64,000 nt of DNA from Litorimonas sp. (GCA_029936425.1 JAPYSU010000001.1:201425-265424); one strand, 5' to 3'; counted from the first letter of the stretch, positions 8,319 to 17,264 are shown. The notes: generated from the sequence alone by a model not told the origin. Program-made: numbers and translations.

Positions 8319-9788
8319 ATGTCTGACAATACGCCCGAATTTACCGTTTCCGAACTCGCCTTCTCGCTCAAGCGTAGTATTGAGGAGCAATATGGCCATG
8401 TCCGCGTGCGCGGGGAGTTGGGGCGCGTCACCATTGCCCGCTCCGGCCATTGCTATCTCGACGTCAAAGACGACAAGGCGGTGATTAATTCCATTATCTG
8501 GAAAGGCGTCATGGGGCGTCTCTCCATGCGGCCCGAAGAAGGCATGGAAGTGGTCTGCGAAGGCAAGCTCTCCACCTATCCCGGCCGATCGAATTATCAG
8601 CTCATCGTCGATAAAATGGAGCTGGCGGGCGCCGGCGCGCTCATGGCGCTCTATGAAAAGCGTAAAAAAGCGCTCGCCGCCGAGGGCCTGTTTGATGAAG
8701 GCCGAAAGGTGCCGCTGCCGTTCATGCCGAAAACCATCGGGGTGGTGACGTCGCAAACAGGCGCTGTGATCCGGGATATTCTGCACCGCATCTCTGACCG
8801 TTTCCCGAGTCACGTCCTTGTCTGGCCTGTCCTCGTCCAGGGCGACAAGGCCGCCGAGCAGATTGCCTCGGCCATTACAGGCTTCAACCATGCAGAGGGC
8901 TTTCCGAAACCTGACGTTCTGATCGTCGCGCGCGGCGGCGGCTCCATGGAAGACCTCTGGTGTTTCAACGAAGAAATTGTCGCGCGGGCGGCGGCCAGCT
9001 CCACCATTCCGCTGATTTCGGCGGTCGGGCATGAAACTGATTGGACGCTGATTGATTATGTCGCCGATTACCGCGCCCCGACACCGACCGGCGCCGCTGA
9101 AGTGGCCGTCCCGGTCATGGCGGACTGGCTGGAAACACTGGCCGATTTCGGGCTGAGATTGGGGCGCGGCCTCCGACGCTCGGTCCTGGAGCGTGAAAAC
9201 AGATTGCGCGCGGCCCGCTTGCCGCGACTGGATACGGTCCTCGCCCCTGCGCAACAAAGGCTCGATCTGGCCGCAGCGCGCCTGCCGTCCCCGCAGCGCC
9301 TTTACGAGCCGCAGAAAAACGCGCTCGCCTTGCAGCGCCTGCCGAGCATGACGCAGATTCTCTCCCGCGCCGCCGAACGCCTCGCCGAACGCGACAAAGC
9401 GCTCCGGGCGGCCATGCGCTTTACTCATTCCCGCGCCAAGGAAACGCTGACCCGCCAGGGGGAAACAATCATCCGGATGGAAAAATCGGCGGAGCAAGCC
9501 ATAAGACGCCAATTGGAGTCGCAATCAAACCGCCTCGACCGCGCCGCGAAACTCCTCGACGCCTACAGCTATCAAGGTGTGCTGGATCGTGGCTACGCTT
9601 TGGTGCAGGACGATAAAGGTCACGTGGTGCGCAGCAAAGATGCCGTCAGCGCCGGGCAAGGCGTGAGCCTCACCTTTGCAGACGGCGAGAGAGCCGCCGT
9701 GATTGCAGGTGGAACGACTCTGAAAGCTAAACCGAAAAAGCCCTCTAAAACGCCGAAGCCTGAAACCCCGCAAGGCGACCTATTCTAA
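8319..9788 (+). CDS. xseA: exodeoxyribonuclease VII large subunit
   Basis: A 489-residue XseA, which with the small subunit XseB degrades single-stranded DNA from both ends during repair. The N-terminal OB fold (about 5-105, VRVRGELGRVTIARSGHCYLDVKD) is followed by the catalytic domain (about 130-330) with GVVTSQTGAVIRDI, DVLIVARGGGSMEDLW and SAVGHETDWTLIDYVAD. Then come a long coiled coil and the C-terminal GYALVQDDKGHVV segment. The extreme C terminus is a Lys/Pro-rich tail. No xseB is seen nearby. ATG 8319 is the only sensible start. Confidence 0.95.
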   Translation: MSDNTPEFTVSELAFSLKRSIEEQYGHVRVRGELGRVTIARSGHCYLDVKDDKAVINSIIWKGVMGRLSMRPEEGMEVVCEGKLSTYPGRSNYQLIVDKMELAGAGALMALYEKRKKALAAEGLFDEGRKVPLPFMPKTIGVVTSQTGAVIRDILHRISDRFPSHVLVWPVLVQGDKAAEQIASAITGFNHAEGFPKPDVLIVARGGGSMEDLWCFNEEIVARAAASSTIPLISAVGHETDWTLIDYVADYRAPTPTGAAEVAVPVMADWLETLADFGLRLGRGLRRSVLERENRLRAARLPRLDTVLAPAQQRLDLAAARLPSPQRLYEPQKNALALQRLPSMTQILSRAAERLAERDKALRAAMRFTHSRAKETLTRQGETIIRMEKSAEQAIRRQLESQSNRLDRAAKLLDAYSYQGVLDRGYALVQDDKGHVVRSKDAVSAGQGVSLTFADGERAAVIAGGTTLKAKPKKPSKTPKPETPQGDLF

Positions 9789-9836
9789 CCGCCATTCCCT
9801 CTTCGCTTTCGCGGCGCAACCCGTTATAGCGCTCTC

Positions 9837-10046
9837 ATGAATAGTTTTTTCCAAAACCAAGGCGAAGCGCAGCTCCATTACGGCGCGTCAGATTTCACCA
9901 TTCTGAAGCCGGGCGCCTTTGTCGTCTGCGCGGTTACGGGCGAGAAAATCCCGTTGGAGCGCCTGCATTACTGGAATGATGACCGTCAGGAAGCCTATAA
10001 AGACGCGGCCGCAAGTCTCGAAGCCCATAAAAAGGCGAATGCGTGA
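9837..10046 (+). CDS. DUF2093 domain protein
   Basis: A 69-residue protein matching the small alphaproteobacterial DUF2093 family, with the conserved core GDFVVCAVTG-like segment (here PGAFVVCAVTGEKIPLE) and RLHYWNDDRQEAY. Function is unknown; it is soluble, with no zinc motif. In this family the gene often lies near xseA, as here (48 bp downstream). Its TGA overlaps the ATG of the M23 peptidase gene (TGATG), implying translational coupling. Confidence 0.85.
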   Translation: MNSFFQNQGEAQLHYGASDFTILKPGAFVVCAVTGEKIPLERLHYWNDDRQEAYKDAAASLEAHKKANA

Positions 10047-11059
10047 TGGGGATGAAATTGCTAAGACGTTCACGGCTCTCTTCTCCCCGCTTGCGGGGGG
10101 AAGTCCCTGCAAAGCAGGGGATGGGGGGCAACTCTCGTTTTGGCTCTTCATTTGAAAATCTCCCCCCATCGACTTCCGCTTCGCTCCAGCCACTTCCCCC
10201 CGCAGGCGGGGAGAAGAACATATTGATGATTTTTGTAATTGCAGCTCTTATGGTCTCAACTCCTGTTTCCGCCCAAACCTCCACACCCCAAACTCCCCCT
10301 ATCGCCTGCTCCGGCATGGCGCAGCAGGGCGGACTTATTGTCTGCCGCACCGAGCCAAATGCGAAAGTCAAAATCGCGCGCGGCAAAGACGATTTCTATT
10401 TCGAAAACGCGGACGACAACGGCGTTCTGTTTGTTGGCTTTGACCGAGACGAGAGCGATAATTTCGTCGAATATGCAGGTAAACGGGTCAGTTTCGATCT
10501 GTCTCCCCGCGACTATGATACCTCGAAAATTGACGGCCTGCCGTCCAATATGGTCAATGAATATACCGAAGAAGAATTAAAACGTATCCGCGCCGCCACC
10601 GCCCGTAAAAAAATCGGTTTTGCTTCCCGCCAAGAGGAAGTCGGATTTAAAGATGGATTTATCTATCCGATCCAGGCCGATTATATCAAAACCACTAATT
10701 TCGGCGCGCAGCGTATTCTAAATGGCGTACCCAAAAAGCCGCATTACGGCGTCGACCTCGCCGCGCCGAAAGGCACGCCCATTGTCGCGCCCGCGGACGG
10801 CATCGTCTCCATGGCCGACGAGGACATGTATTTTGAAGGCTCGCTCCTGCTGATTGATCACGGCCAGGGCCTCATCAGCTATTATCTTCATATGGAAGAT
10901 ATCGTCGTCGAAGACGGACAGCATGTGAAGCAAGGCGAACAAGTGGCGACCGTCGGGACAAAAGGCCGCTCAACCGGGCCGCATTTATGCTGGCGTTTGA
11001 AATGGCGCAATCGTAATCTCGATCCGGAACTTCTCACGGAATGGCCTTCAGAAAGCTGA
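10046..11059 (+). CDS. M23-family (LytM-like) peptidase with repeat-disrupted N terminus
   Basis: The C-terminal half is a LytM/M23 zinc-peptidase fold: NFGAQR, HYGVDLAAPKGTPIVAP (His and Asp ligands), YYLHMEDI and TGPHLCWRLKW. The usual HxH has become HxC, so one zinc ligand may be altered. The family cuts or senses peptidoglycan cross-links. The coupled ATG at 10046 gives MGMKLLRR, then about 48 residues encoded by an inserted palindromic element (10080-10216), then a perfect export signal MIFVIAALMVSTPVSAQ. Before insertion the signal was probably MGMKLLRR joined to ILMIFVIA. Translation may now start at ATG 10226, giving 277 residues; GGGGAG from the repeat lies upstream. Confidence 0.8.
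   Translation: MGMKLLRRSRLSSPRLRGEVPAKQGMGGNSRFGSSFENLPPSTSASLQPLPPAGGEKNILMIFVIAALMVSTPVSAQTSTPQTPPIACSGMAQQGGLIVCRTEPNAKVKIARGKDDFYFENADDNGVLFVGFDRDESDNFVEYAGKRVSFDLSPRDYDTSKIDGLPSNMVNEYTEEELKRIRAATARKKIGFASRQEEVGFKDGFIYPIQADYIKTTNFGAQRILNGVPKKPHYGVDLAAPKGTPIVAPADGIVSMADEDMYFEGSLLLIDHGQGLISYYLHMEDIVVEDGQHVKQGEQVATVGTKGRSTGPHLCWRLKWRNRNLDPELLTEWPSES
10080..10216. repeat. palindromic MITE/RPE-like element inserted in a coding frame
   Basis: The 25-bp ends 10080-10104 and 10192-10216 are inverted copies with a single mismatch, each containing its own CTTCTCCCCGC-type stem. Inside lie GGGATGGGGGGC and the facing GCCACTTCC/TCGCTCCAGC arms typical of a repeat widespread in Alphaproteobacteria. 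The element keeps the reading frame open right through the M23 peptidase N terminus, like the Rickettsia palindromic elements known from protein genes. Confidence 0.8.
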
Positions 11060-11065
11060 TTGATT

Positions 11066-11410
11066 ATGTCGCCGATAAAATCTGATCCCCATCCGGCCGC
11101 GCCGCTCCCTGATGAATGCCAGACCATGACGGATGTCCGCAAGGGCGTGGACAGTCTGGACCGCGAAATCGTCCGCCTTCTGGTCATTCGCCAAGGCTAT
11201 ATGCACGCCGCCGCCCGCATCAAGAAGAGCCGCGACGCCGTCTATGACGAAGAACGGATTGAAGACGTTGTCGCCAAAGTCCTGGTGGAAGCCAAAGAAC
11301 GAGGCCTCTCCGCCGATATTGCAGAACCCGTCTGGCGCAAATTAATTGAACGCTGCATTGCTCACGAATTCGATCAATGGGACGCGACGAAAGGCCGGAA
11401 GACGGCTTAA
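11066..11410 (+). CDS. chorismate mutase (AroQ class)
   Basis: A 114-residue single-domain protein from ATG 11066 (a TTG two codons upstream is less likely). It has the all-helical AroQ pattern: VRKGVDSLDREIVRLLVIRQ, an Arg/Lys-rich AARIKKSRDAVYDEERIE, and IAEPVWRKLIERCIAHEFDQ. It would convert chorismate to prephenate for Phe/Tyr synthesis. The helix-1 and helix-2 signature also fits isochorismate-pyruvate lyase relatives (PchB), but no siderophore genes are nearby. It starts 6 bp after the peptidase stop, so it is probably co-transcribed with it. Confidence 0.85.
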   Translation: MSPIKSDPHPAAPLPDECQTMTDVRKGVDSLDREIVRLLVIRQGYMHAAARIKKSRDAVYDEERIEDVVAKVLVEAKERGLSADIAEPVWRKLIERCIAHEFDQWDATKGRKTA

Positions 11411-11509
11411 TCCGGGTAATGACGGGAGAGGGTGAAACCCGTCGTCTCCGACGCCGGGCGACTTCGCCATAATCCTGCATTTCATCCCCCAGATAAAATG
11501 CTGACCGGA

Positions 11510-13342
11510 CTATGGCTCCGTCGCATCCAAAAATGCTGCCATCCAGACTAAAGGCGCATTCCAGTTAATTGTGACCTCGTTCAATGTCCACGCGCCGTGG
11601 TCATCGACATAGCAGGTCTGGGCGGCGCATTTGCCTTTTAATTTTTCCGCCACCGGGTCGCTCATATTCGTGTTGTTGGGCCCGCCGGAGAGAACGCCTG
11701 CGGGCGGCTCAGGACGGTCCCCGATTTGCGACTTCGCCCAGAACCGGTGATGCGGGTTCTTGTAAGGTTTATCGCCATAGCCCGTGATATAGCTATAGCC
11801 CGTCGGGTTTCGCCCCAGCAGGTAATCCATCAAATCGACGACGCCGTCGCGATATTTTTGTTCACCCGTCAATTGATAGGCTGTGCCGAGAACAATAGCG
11901 CGATTGGTCAGCGCGGAATTACTGCCCCAATGATATCTTTCCGAATAATAGGGGAAGTGGAGTTTTTCTTGCGCTGTGTCTAACAGGAAATTATCAGCCG
12001 AAGAGATTATTGTATCTTCAGAAATAGGATTGGTTTGACGAGTCGAAAGTAAAGCTAACAGCTCTGTATTGTTAAACCCTGGAGCTGACAGATTATTACT
12101 TGGCGCAGGTAGAACAGCTTCCGAGCCAGCCCCAAGAACTTGATTAGTAAGATTATACTCGTACAGGGCCCATTTTTTCTCGTCTAGGAAGTCACCGTCC
12201 CCGTAAGGTCCGCCCCCGTCGAAATTATTATACCCGTAAATATCTGGGCTTTCTTGAGTTGCGTTAAGGGCTTTCGTTGCACTTTCAAAACACCGCTCCG
12301 AAAACTCAGGATCAATCTCACGCCAAATTCGTGCGCATTGCGCGCCAATTGCCGCGAGGTTCAATGTCGCCCCCGTACTTGGCGGATAGAGATAGCGGGT
12401 TTCCTCATCCTCATGCGGCATGATATTGCCTGTCCAAGTTTCATCATGAACTTTGTGATGCGCCATGCCTGACGCGTCCACTTCAGTCAGCTCTAACGAC
12501 TTACCTGACTCTTGCTTGCCTACCGGCAACTTCATTGTTGTGCCGTCCGGCACCTGCATGGAAAGCATCCATTCGATGTTATATCGCGCCTCGTCGAGCA
12601 GGTCGTTCACGCCGTTTCCGGCTTCGGGAATATTGACTTTCCCATCGGTAAAACTCTCGCCGAATTGCTCATAGGCATTGAGAAGGGTCCAGGTCGAAAT
12701 GCCGGCATTGACGACATATTTGCCGTGATCGCCCGCATCATACCACCCGCCCGTCACGTCCAATTCATATTCACATCCCGGCCACTTCGTCCCCCAGAGG
12801 TCTTCGCCCTTGAAACAGGTCACGACTTCATTGGTATGTCCGGCGGGGCGGGCATGTTCGGCGCTTACATAAGGCGTCTCAATTGGAACGCCAGCGCGGG
12901 CATGATAGAAATAGGCGAGCGCGTCATATTTGAGGGATTTATAAAGGTCTCTCGCTATGTCGAAGTAGGGACTATTTGTGCCTCGGACGGTCAGATAATA
13001 TCCGTCCCCGGGCGTATCGAAGTCAGAAAAATCAATTTTATTCAGATGTTGCTGCGCCGTTTCGGAGTAGCCGACAGGCTCGGTCACGCCGTCCAGCACA
13101 ACATCCCCGTTTTCGTTATGAAGTGACCAGGTCGCCGGGCTGTCCAATTCGCCCCGATAAAAGGCGAGCTTATGGCTCTCAGGTGAAAATCCGTGTTGAT
13201 TGACGTAAATCGGATTGGCATCGGCAAATAAGACAGCGCTGTCATTCGAGGCCGAATTTTCAGATCTTTCCTGGTCTTGATCTTGCGCCTTGGCGCCGCA
13301 TCCTGCCAGCAGAACCGCAAGCGGTATTAAATAATGACGCAT
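11510..13342 (-). CDS. glycoside hydrolase family 9 lipoprotein (endoglucanase-like)
   Basis: From ATG 13342 (GGGGGGAA upstream) the product is 610 residues and starts with a lipoprotein signal MRHYLIPLAVLLAGC, Cys15 being the lipidation site. An N-terminal Ig-like CelD_N domain (YVNQHGFSPESHKLAFYRG) is followed by an (alpha/alpha)6 GH9 domain: TGGWYDAGDHGKYVVNAG has the catalytic Asp pair, and HRFWAKS and NEVTINWNAPLVW (Glu) form the C-terminal catalytic region. The family cleaves beta-1,4-glucans, so it may act on cellulose or mixed-linkage glucan at the cell surface. It directly follows the lipid A genes on the same strand, 20 bp after the acyltransferase stop. Confidence 0.85.
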   Translation of the reverse strand: MRHYLIPLAVLLAGCGAKAQDQDQERSENSASNDSAVLFADANPIYVNQHGFSPESHKLAFYRGELDSPATWSLHNENGDVVLDGVTEPVGYSETAQQHLNKIDFSDFDTPGDGYYLTVRGTNSPYFDIARDLYKSLKYDALAYFYHARAGVPIETPYVSAEHARPAGHTNEVVTCFKGEDLWGTKWPGCEYELDVTGGWYDAGDHGKYVVNAGISTWTLLNAYEQFGESFTDGKVNIPEAGNGVNDLLDEARYNIEWMLSMQVPDGTTMKLPVGKQESGKSLELTEVDASGMAHHKVHDETWTGNIMPHEDEETRYLYPPSTGATLNLAAIGAQCARIWREIDPEFSERCFESATKALNATQESPDIYGYNNFDGGGPYGDGDFLDEKKWALYEYNLTNQVLGAGSEAVLPAPSNNLSAPGFNNTELLALLSTRQTNPISEDTIISSADNFLLDTAQEKLHFPYYSERYHWGSNSALTNRAIVLGTAYQLTGEQKYRDGVVDLMDYLLGRNPTGYSYITGYGDKPYKNPHHRFWAKSQIGDRPEPPAGVLSGGPNNTNMSDPVAEKLKGKCAAQTCYVDDHGAWTLNEVTINWNAPLVWMAAFLDATEP

Positions 13343-13361
13343 TTTTATTTCCCCCCGGAAT

Positions 13362-14258
13362 TTATGTCTTTGGCCGATAATGTTTTTTTGGCCAACGTCT
13401 GTGCACCCAAAACCACTGAGCGGGTTTCTCGCGGACGCGGTCTTCAATAAACTTTGTTACCCTCGTCACGCCTTTTTTTACATCATTGTCTTTATCGCCT
13501 GTCTTCGTCAACTCTATCGGAGAATAAAAAGTTACCGTGAAATCCGATCCGTCTCGCGTCACCGCCATAGGCAGGAGCGGGCGCCCGGTTTTAAGAGCGA
13601 GCCGCGTTGCCCCCTGCGCGGTCATGGCCTCCGTCCCAAAAAAAGGAATGGACAATCCTGTATTGAATTTTTGATCGTTTAAAATCGCGATGCTCTCGCC
13701 GTTATTGAGCGCTTCAAATAATTCCCGGCCGCCTTTGTGAGTGGATTTCTGGACCAGGAATTTTGTGCCATAAGCTTCGCGTTTTTCGCGAACGCGTCGG
13801 TCAATATGGGGGTTATTTATCTTGCGATAGGTGATCCGCACGGGCAGTCCGGATTGCGTCAGAACGGTCGCCATAACTTCCCAATTTGCGAAATGTCCTG
13901 TCACAATAATCGCCGGGGCATTGGCCTTGAAAATGTCCAGACCCTCCACCATAACGCGAGAGCCGTCAAAAGCCTGTATGCGGTGGAGAAGCGGGAATTC
14001 GGCAAATGTGCGCCCAACATTGTCCCATTGATCTCGGAGCAGCTTATTTAATTCCTCATCCGGCATATCCGGGAAAGCGATTTGAAGGCCCGTCTTGGCA
14101 ATTTTCTGTTTCGAGGTGAGCGGCCCGATTTTTCTGACACTCCATCCGCCTGCCTTCGAAATCCAGGAGAACGGAAATAAATTCAGAAAAAAGCTGACCA
14201 CGTCATAGGCAAGGGCTTCGAGACGCCACGCCAGTTTTTGCCCGAACGAGACGGGCAT
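13362..14258 (-). CDS. lpxL: lipid A biosynthesis acyltransferase (LpxL/HtrB family)
   Basis: A 298-residue inner-membrane acyltransferase of the LpxL/LpxM family, which transfers secondary acyl chains to Kdo-lipid A. The HxxxxD-type motif is visible as GHFANWE, followed by NDQKFNTGLSIPFFG and a C-terminal WFWVHRRW that is typical of the family. One N-terminal hydrophobic segment (about 15-35) would anchor it. ATG 14258 overlaps the lpxK stop (TGATG), so it is coupled to lpxK. Which acyl position it modifies cannot be told, so the symbol is used in the broad family sense. Confidence 0.85.
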   Translation of the reverse strand: MPVSFGQKLAWRLEALAYDVVSFFLNLFPFSWISKAGGWSVRKIGPLTSKQKIAKTGLQIAFPDMPDEELNKLLRDQWDNVGRTFAEFPLLHRIQAFDGSRVMVEGLDIFKANAPAIIVTGHFANWEVMATVLTQSGLPVRITYRKINNPHIDRRVREKREAYGTKFLVQKSTHKGGRELFEALNNGESIAILNDQKFNTGLSIPFFGTEAMTAQGATRLALKTGRPLLPMAVTRDGSDFTVTFYSPIELTKTGDKDNDVKKGVTRVTKFIEDRVREKPAQWFWVHRRWPKKHYRPKT

Positions 14259-15253
14259 CAAGTTGTGGCCCGGATGATAGGGTGGAGCAATCGGCGAATA
14301 GTAAGTTCGTCTTCAAAGACCACTTTGACGGGCCAGGCGTGAATGCCTTTGCGGTAGCCTTGGGGCAGGCGGACATGATCTTTTTCTGTCGTCACCAATG
14401 AGGCGTCATATTCGCTCGCGAGCAGAAAGAGACTTTCAATATCGGCGTCGTCATAGGGATGATGGTCGGCGAAAGGCACTTCTTCGACAATTTCCCCGCC
14501 ATGCCGTCGCAGCGCGTCGAAAAATTTATTTGGCCGTCCTATTCCCGCAAAGGCGTAAAGTTTACCACGAGGGGGTTCACTTTGCGGAGCGAGATAGGCC
14601 GGTATCACGACCTGACCTTCAAGCTGTTTGGCCAAATGATCGTCTATTTCGTAATCCGGGGTCGGCTTCATCAAGATAACCGCATCGGTTCGCGCGAGGG
14701 CGTCTTTCAGGGGCTCGCGCAAGGGCCCGGCGGGAAAGACGCAGCCATTGCCAAATCCGGTTTCTGCATCGACAACTAACAGGGAAAGCGTTTTTGTAAG
14801 CTGCGGGTTTTGGTGGCCGTCATCCATGACAATTAATTGCGCGCCGTGACTTCGCGCCGCTCTGGCGCCGTCATCGCGGCCTTCGGATACCCAGACGGGA
14901 CCGTGACGGGCGAGCAAAAGCGGTTCGTCGCCAACATCTTTGGAAGTGTGGCGTTCATGCACGGGGATGGGGCCTTTCAGCTGCCCGCCATATCCGCGCG
15001 TCAGCCCCACCGCATTGAGCTGCATTCGGCGCAGACTCTGGAGTAGGTAAATCACGACCGGCGTCTTGCCCGTTCCGCCCATCGTGGCGTTACCGACGCA
15101 GATAACGGGGATGCCGACATCATAGCTCTGCGTGGTTTTGAACCGCCGCCTCACGCCTTTGGTATACAGCCAGGACAGGGGCGAGAGCAGCGTGCGGATC
15201 AGCGGGGCGGCGTCGCGTCCATGACGGTGGTTCCAGAAATCCGGCGGCTGCAT
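14258..15253 (-). CDS. lpxK: tetraacyldisaccharide 4'-kinase
   Basis: A 331-residue LpxK, which phosphorylates the 4' position of the lipid A disaccharide. It has the N-terminal membrane-associated segment (IRTLLSPLSWLYTKGVRRR), a P-loop VGNATMGGTGKTPVV, LTRGYGGQLKG, the DDGHQN motif and a late FADHHPYDDADIESL. It lies between waaA and the lpxL-like gene with one-base stop/start overlaps on both sides, so the four-gene envelope unit is translationally coupled. Confidence 0.95.
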   Translation of the reverse strand: MQPPDFWNHRHGRDAAPLIRTLLSPLSWLYTKGVRRRFKTTQSYDVGIPVICVGNATMGGTGKTPVVIYLLQSLRRMQLNAVGLTRGYGGQLKGPIPVHERHTSKDVGDEPLLLARHGPVWVSEGRDDGARAARSHGAQLIVMDDGHQNPQLTKTLSLLVVDAETGFGNGCVFPAGPLREPLKDALARTDAVILMKPTPDYEIDDHLAKQLEGQVVIPAYLAPQSEPPRGKLYAFAGIGRPNKFFDALRRHGGEIVEEVPFADHHPYDDADIESLFLLASEYDASLVTTEKDHVRLPQGYRKGIHAWPVKVVFEDELTIRRLLHPIIRATT

Positions 15254-16500
15254 CAGAGCAGCTCCTCAAGCGCGCGGTGGGTGATGTCCAGACTGCCGGA
15301 CATTTTCGCGGCAATCGCGCTGGCCCGCTTGGTCATTTCTGTACGTGTTTGTGTGTCGGTCAACATGGTTTTGACTATTTGGGCAAGGTGGCCCCCGTCT
15401 TCAACCACTTTAATCGCCCCGGCCTGAAGATAAGGCGCATAGACTTCTTCGAAACTTGTGTAATGCGGTCCTGTCAGGGTCGGGACGGACAGCCTGACAG
15501 GTTCCAGCGGATTATGCCCCATCAGCTCCGGCGAAAAGGATCCGCCGACAACCGCGACGTCGCCCAACGCATAAGCCAGCCCCATCTCGCCCAGCGTATC
15601 GCAGAGATAGATATCTGTTTCGGCGGTCGGTGTTTGCGGCTTTGAGCGCTGCGCAAAGCTCAAGCTTGGATGCGCGCCGAGCAGCATGCGCGACGCCGCG
15701 TCGCCCGGATGGCGCGGGACGAGGACGAGGAGCGCGTCTTTGCCGATCTCTTTCTGCGCGTCGATGAAGACGTCCATTTCTTCGGCGTGGACGCTCGCCG
15801 CGACCCAGACCGGGCGGTCTCCGATATGTGACTTGAGCGCGCCGCGCTCCGCCGCGTTAAAGCTTAGCGTCGGCGCGTCATATTTCAGATTGCCGACAGA
15901 AGAGAGAGGCGCGTCCACAAATTGCGATAGCCCTTGCGCGGTTTGCGCGTCTGCGGGGAGAATTCGGTCGAAACATCCAAAGACCTGCTTCGCAAACGTC
16001 TCCCGCTTCGCCCAGCCCTCAATCGAATGCGCCCCCATCCGCCCATTGATGAGCGCCATGGGAATGCCCGCCTTATCCGTTTGCAGGACGAGGTTCGGCC
16101 AGATTTCCGACTCCGCCCAGACGGCCAGGTCGGGCCGCCAATGTGCCAGGAACCGCGCCACCATTTGCGGCGCGTCGAAGGGCACATATTGATGAAAGGC
16201 CCGCTTGGGCAGTTTCTTTGCCATGAGTTCGGCAGAGGTCACCGTCCCGCTGGTCACCAAGACGGACCGCCCCGGCGTCTCGAGCAGGCGGTGGATCAAA
16301 GGCAGCATCATCGTCGTCTCGCCGACAGACGCGCCGTGCATCCAGATGAGCTTCCCTTTGGGGCGCTTTCGCTCCGTCCGGCCATAGCGCTCCGACAGGC
16401 GCCTTGCGTCTTCCTTGCCCGCCCGCGCGCGGCGGCGAAGCCAGAGCGGCAGGAAGAGCGACAGCCCCCGCATCAACAGCGCATAAAGCCGCGCCGTCAT
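15253..16500 (-). CDS. waaA: 3-deoxy-D-manno-octulosonic acid (Kdo) transferase
   Basis: A 415-residue GT-B glycosyltransferase (GT30) that adds Kdo to lipid IVA. It has one N-terminal hydrophobic anchor (LYALLMRGLSLFLPLWLRRR), the diagnostic WMHGASVGET with its catalytic Glu, WAESEIWPNL and GGSFSPELMGHNPLEP in the donor-binding domain. Its length fits the family. It overlaps lpxK downstream and the DUF374 acyltransferase upstream by a base each. Whether it adds one or two Kdo units is not evident. Confidence 0.95.
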   Translation of the reverse strand: MTARLYALLMRGLSLFLPLWLRRRARAGKEDARRLSERYGRTERKRPKGKLIWMHGASVGETTMMLPLIHRLLETPGRSVLVTSGTVTSAELMAKKLPKRAFHQYVPFDAPQMVARFLAHWRPDLAVWAESEIWPNLVLQTDKAGIPMALINGRMGAHSIEGWAKRETFAKQVFGCFDRILPADAQTAQGLSQFVDAPLSSVGNLKYDAPTLSFNAAERGALKSHIGDRPVWVAASVHAEEMDVFIDAQKEIGKDALLVLVPRHPGDAASRMLLGAHPSLSFAQRSKPQTPTAETDIYLCDTLGEMGLAYALGDVAVVGGSFSPELMGHNPLEPVRLSVPTLTGPHYTSFEEVYAPYLQAGAIKVVEDGGHLAQIVKTMLTDTQTRTEMTKRASAIAAKMSGSLDITHRALEELL

Positions 16501-17237
16501 TATGCAGGCTCCACAGGCATGTGCCCCAAATCACGATCCGCCCCGGCGAGAAGCTGGTTCATTTCTGTCTCTATGCCGAGGCGAAGGCGCTCTATCTCGG
16601 CTTCATCGGCGTCCGCGCCCACCGTCACAGGGCTGCCCCAGACAATCTTGCCCCGCCCGAACGGCAGAGGCAGGACAAAGCGGTCCCAGCTGTCAAATTG
16701 CTTGCGGGATTTCACGGCGAACAGGCACGGCAATATCGGCGCGCCCGTCATTTTGGCCAGACGCAGCGGCCCCGCGCCGAGCCTTTGCCGCGGCCCGCGC
16801 GGCCCGTCCGGCGTAATGACGATACAGCCGCCGCGCTCTATCGCACTGAGAATATCGCGGCTGGCCTGCGCGCCGCCTTTTGCGCGGTCGCTCCCGGCCT
16901 TTTTCGTCGAGCCGCGAATAGAGCGTAGCCCCAGAAACCGGCAGGTCTGCGCCACAATCGCCCCGTCGCGAGAGCGCGAAATTAGAACATGCGGCAAAGC
17001 GTAGGATCGTTTCCACGCCGAATTGAGCATCAGAAACCGCGAATGCCAGGTCAGCGCGATCAAGCCTTCCCCGCCCGCAATGATCGGCTCGGCGCGTTCG
17101 GCGTGCTCCACCTCCCACCTTGTGGTGTATTTTACGACCACCATATAGGCCGCGACCAACCATCCAATGACAGTCGCCATCGCTGATGAGCGCATCAAGC
17201 GTTTGAACACGCGCATCCCTCCTGTTAAGTGCGACAT
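16500..17237 (-). CDS. lysophospholipid acyltransferase family protein (DUF374)
   Basis: A 245-residue membrane-associated protein of the DUF374 group, often found next to waaA and lpxK. An N-terminal hydrophobic helix (about 18-35) is followed by LIALTWHSRFLML (the His-containing acyltransferase box), SRSRDGAIVAQTCRFLG, RGGCIVITPDGPRGPRQRL and a KIVWGSPV strand. A role in lipid A or phospholipid acylation is inferred from family and position. ATG 17237 is used; ATG 17216 is an alternative, but the AGGAGGG before it is too close. Confidence 0.8.
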   Translation of the reverse strand: MSHLTGGMRVFKRLMRSSAMATVIGWLVAAYMVVVKYTTRWEVEHAERAEPIIAGGEGLIALTWHSRFLMLNSAWKRSYALPHVLISRSRDGAIVAQTCRFLGLRSIRGSTKKAGSDRAKGGAQASRDILSAIERGGCIVITPDGPRGPRQRLGAGPLRLAKMTGAPILPCLFAVKSRKQFDSWDRFVLPLPFGRGKIVWGSPVTVGADADEAEIERLRLGIETEMNQLLAGADRDLGHMPVEPA

Positions 17238-17264
17238 ATCGTTTTCTTTTTCGGCTTAGGTCAT

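Noticed and set aside
8313..9524. 403-codon open frame on the minus strand opposite xseA
   Set aside because: It lies wholly within xseA, is Arg/Gln/His-rich with no family motif, and follows the codon structure of the real gene.
10043..10226. GTG 10043 as the M23 peptidase start
   Set aside because: ATG 10046 in the TGATG overlap is the more natural coupled start; the repeat then explains the odd N terminus.
15934..17004. 356-codon open frame on the plus strand across waaA and the DUF374 gene
   Set aside because: Arg/Pro-rich shadow of two well-supported genes.
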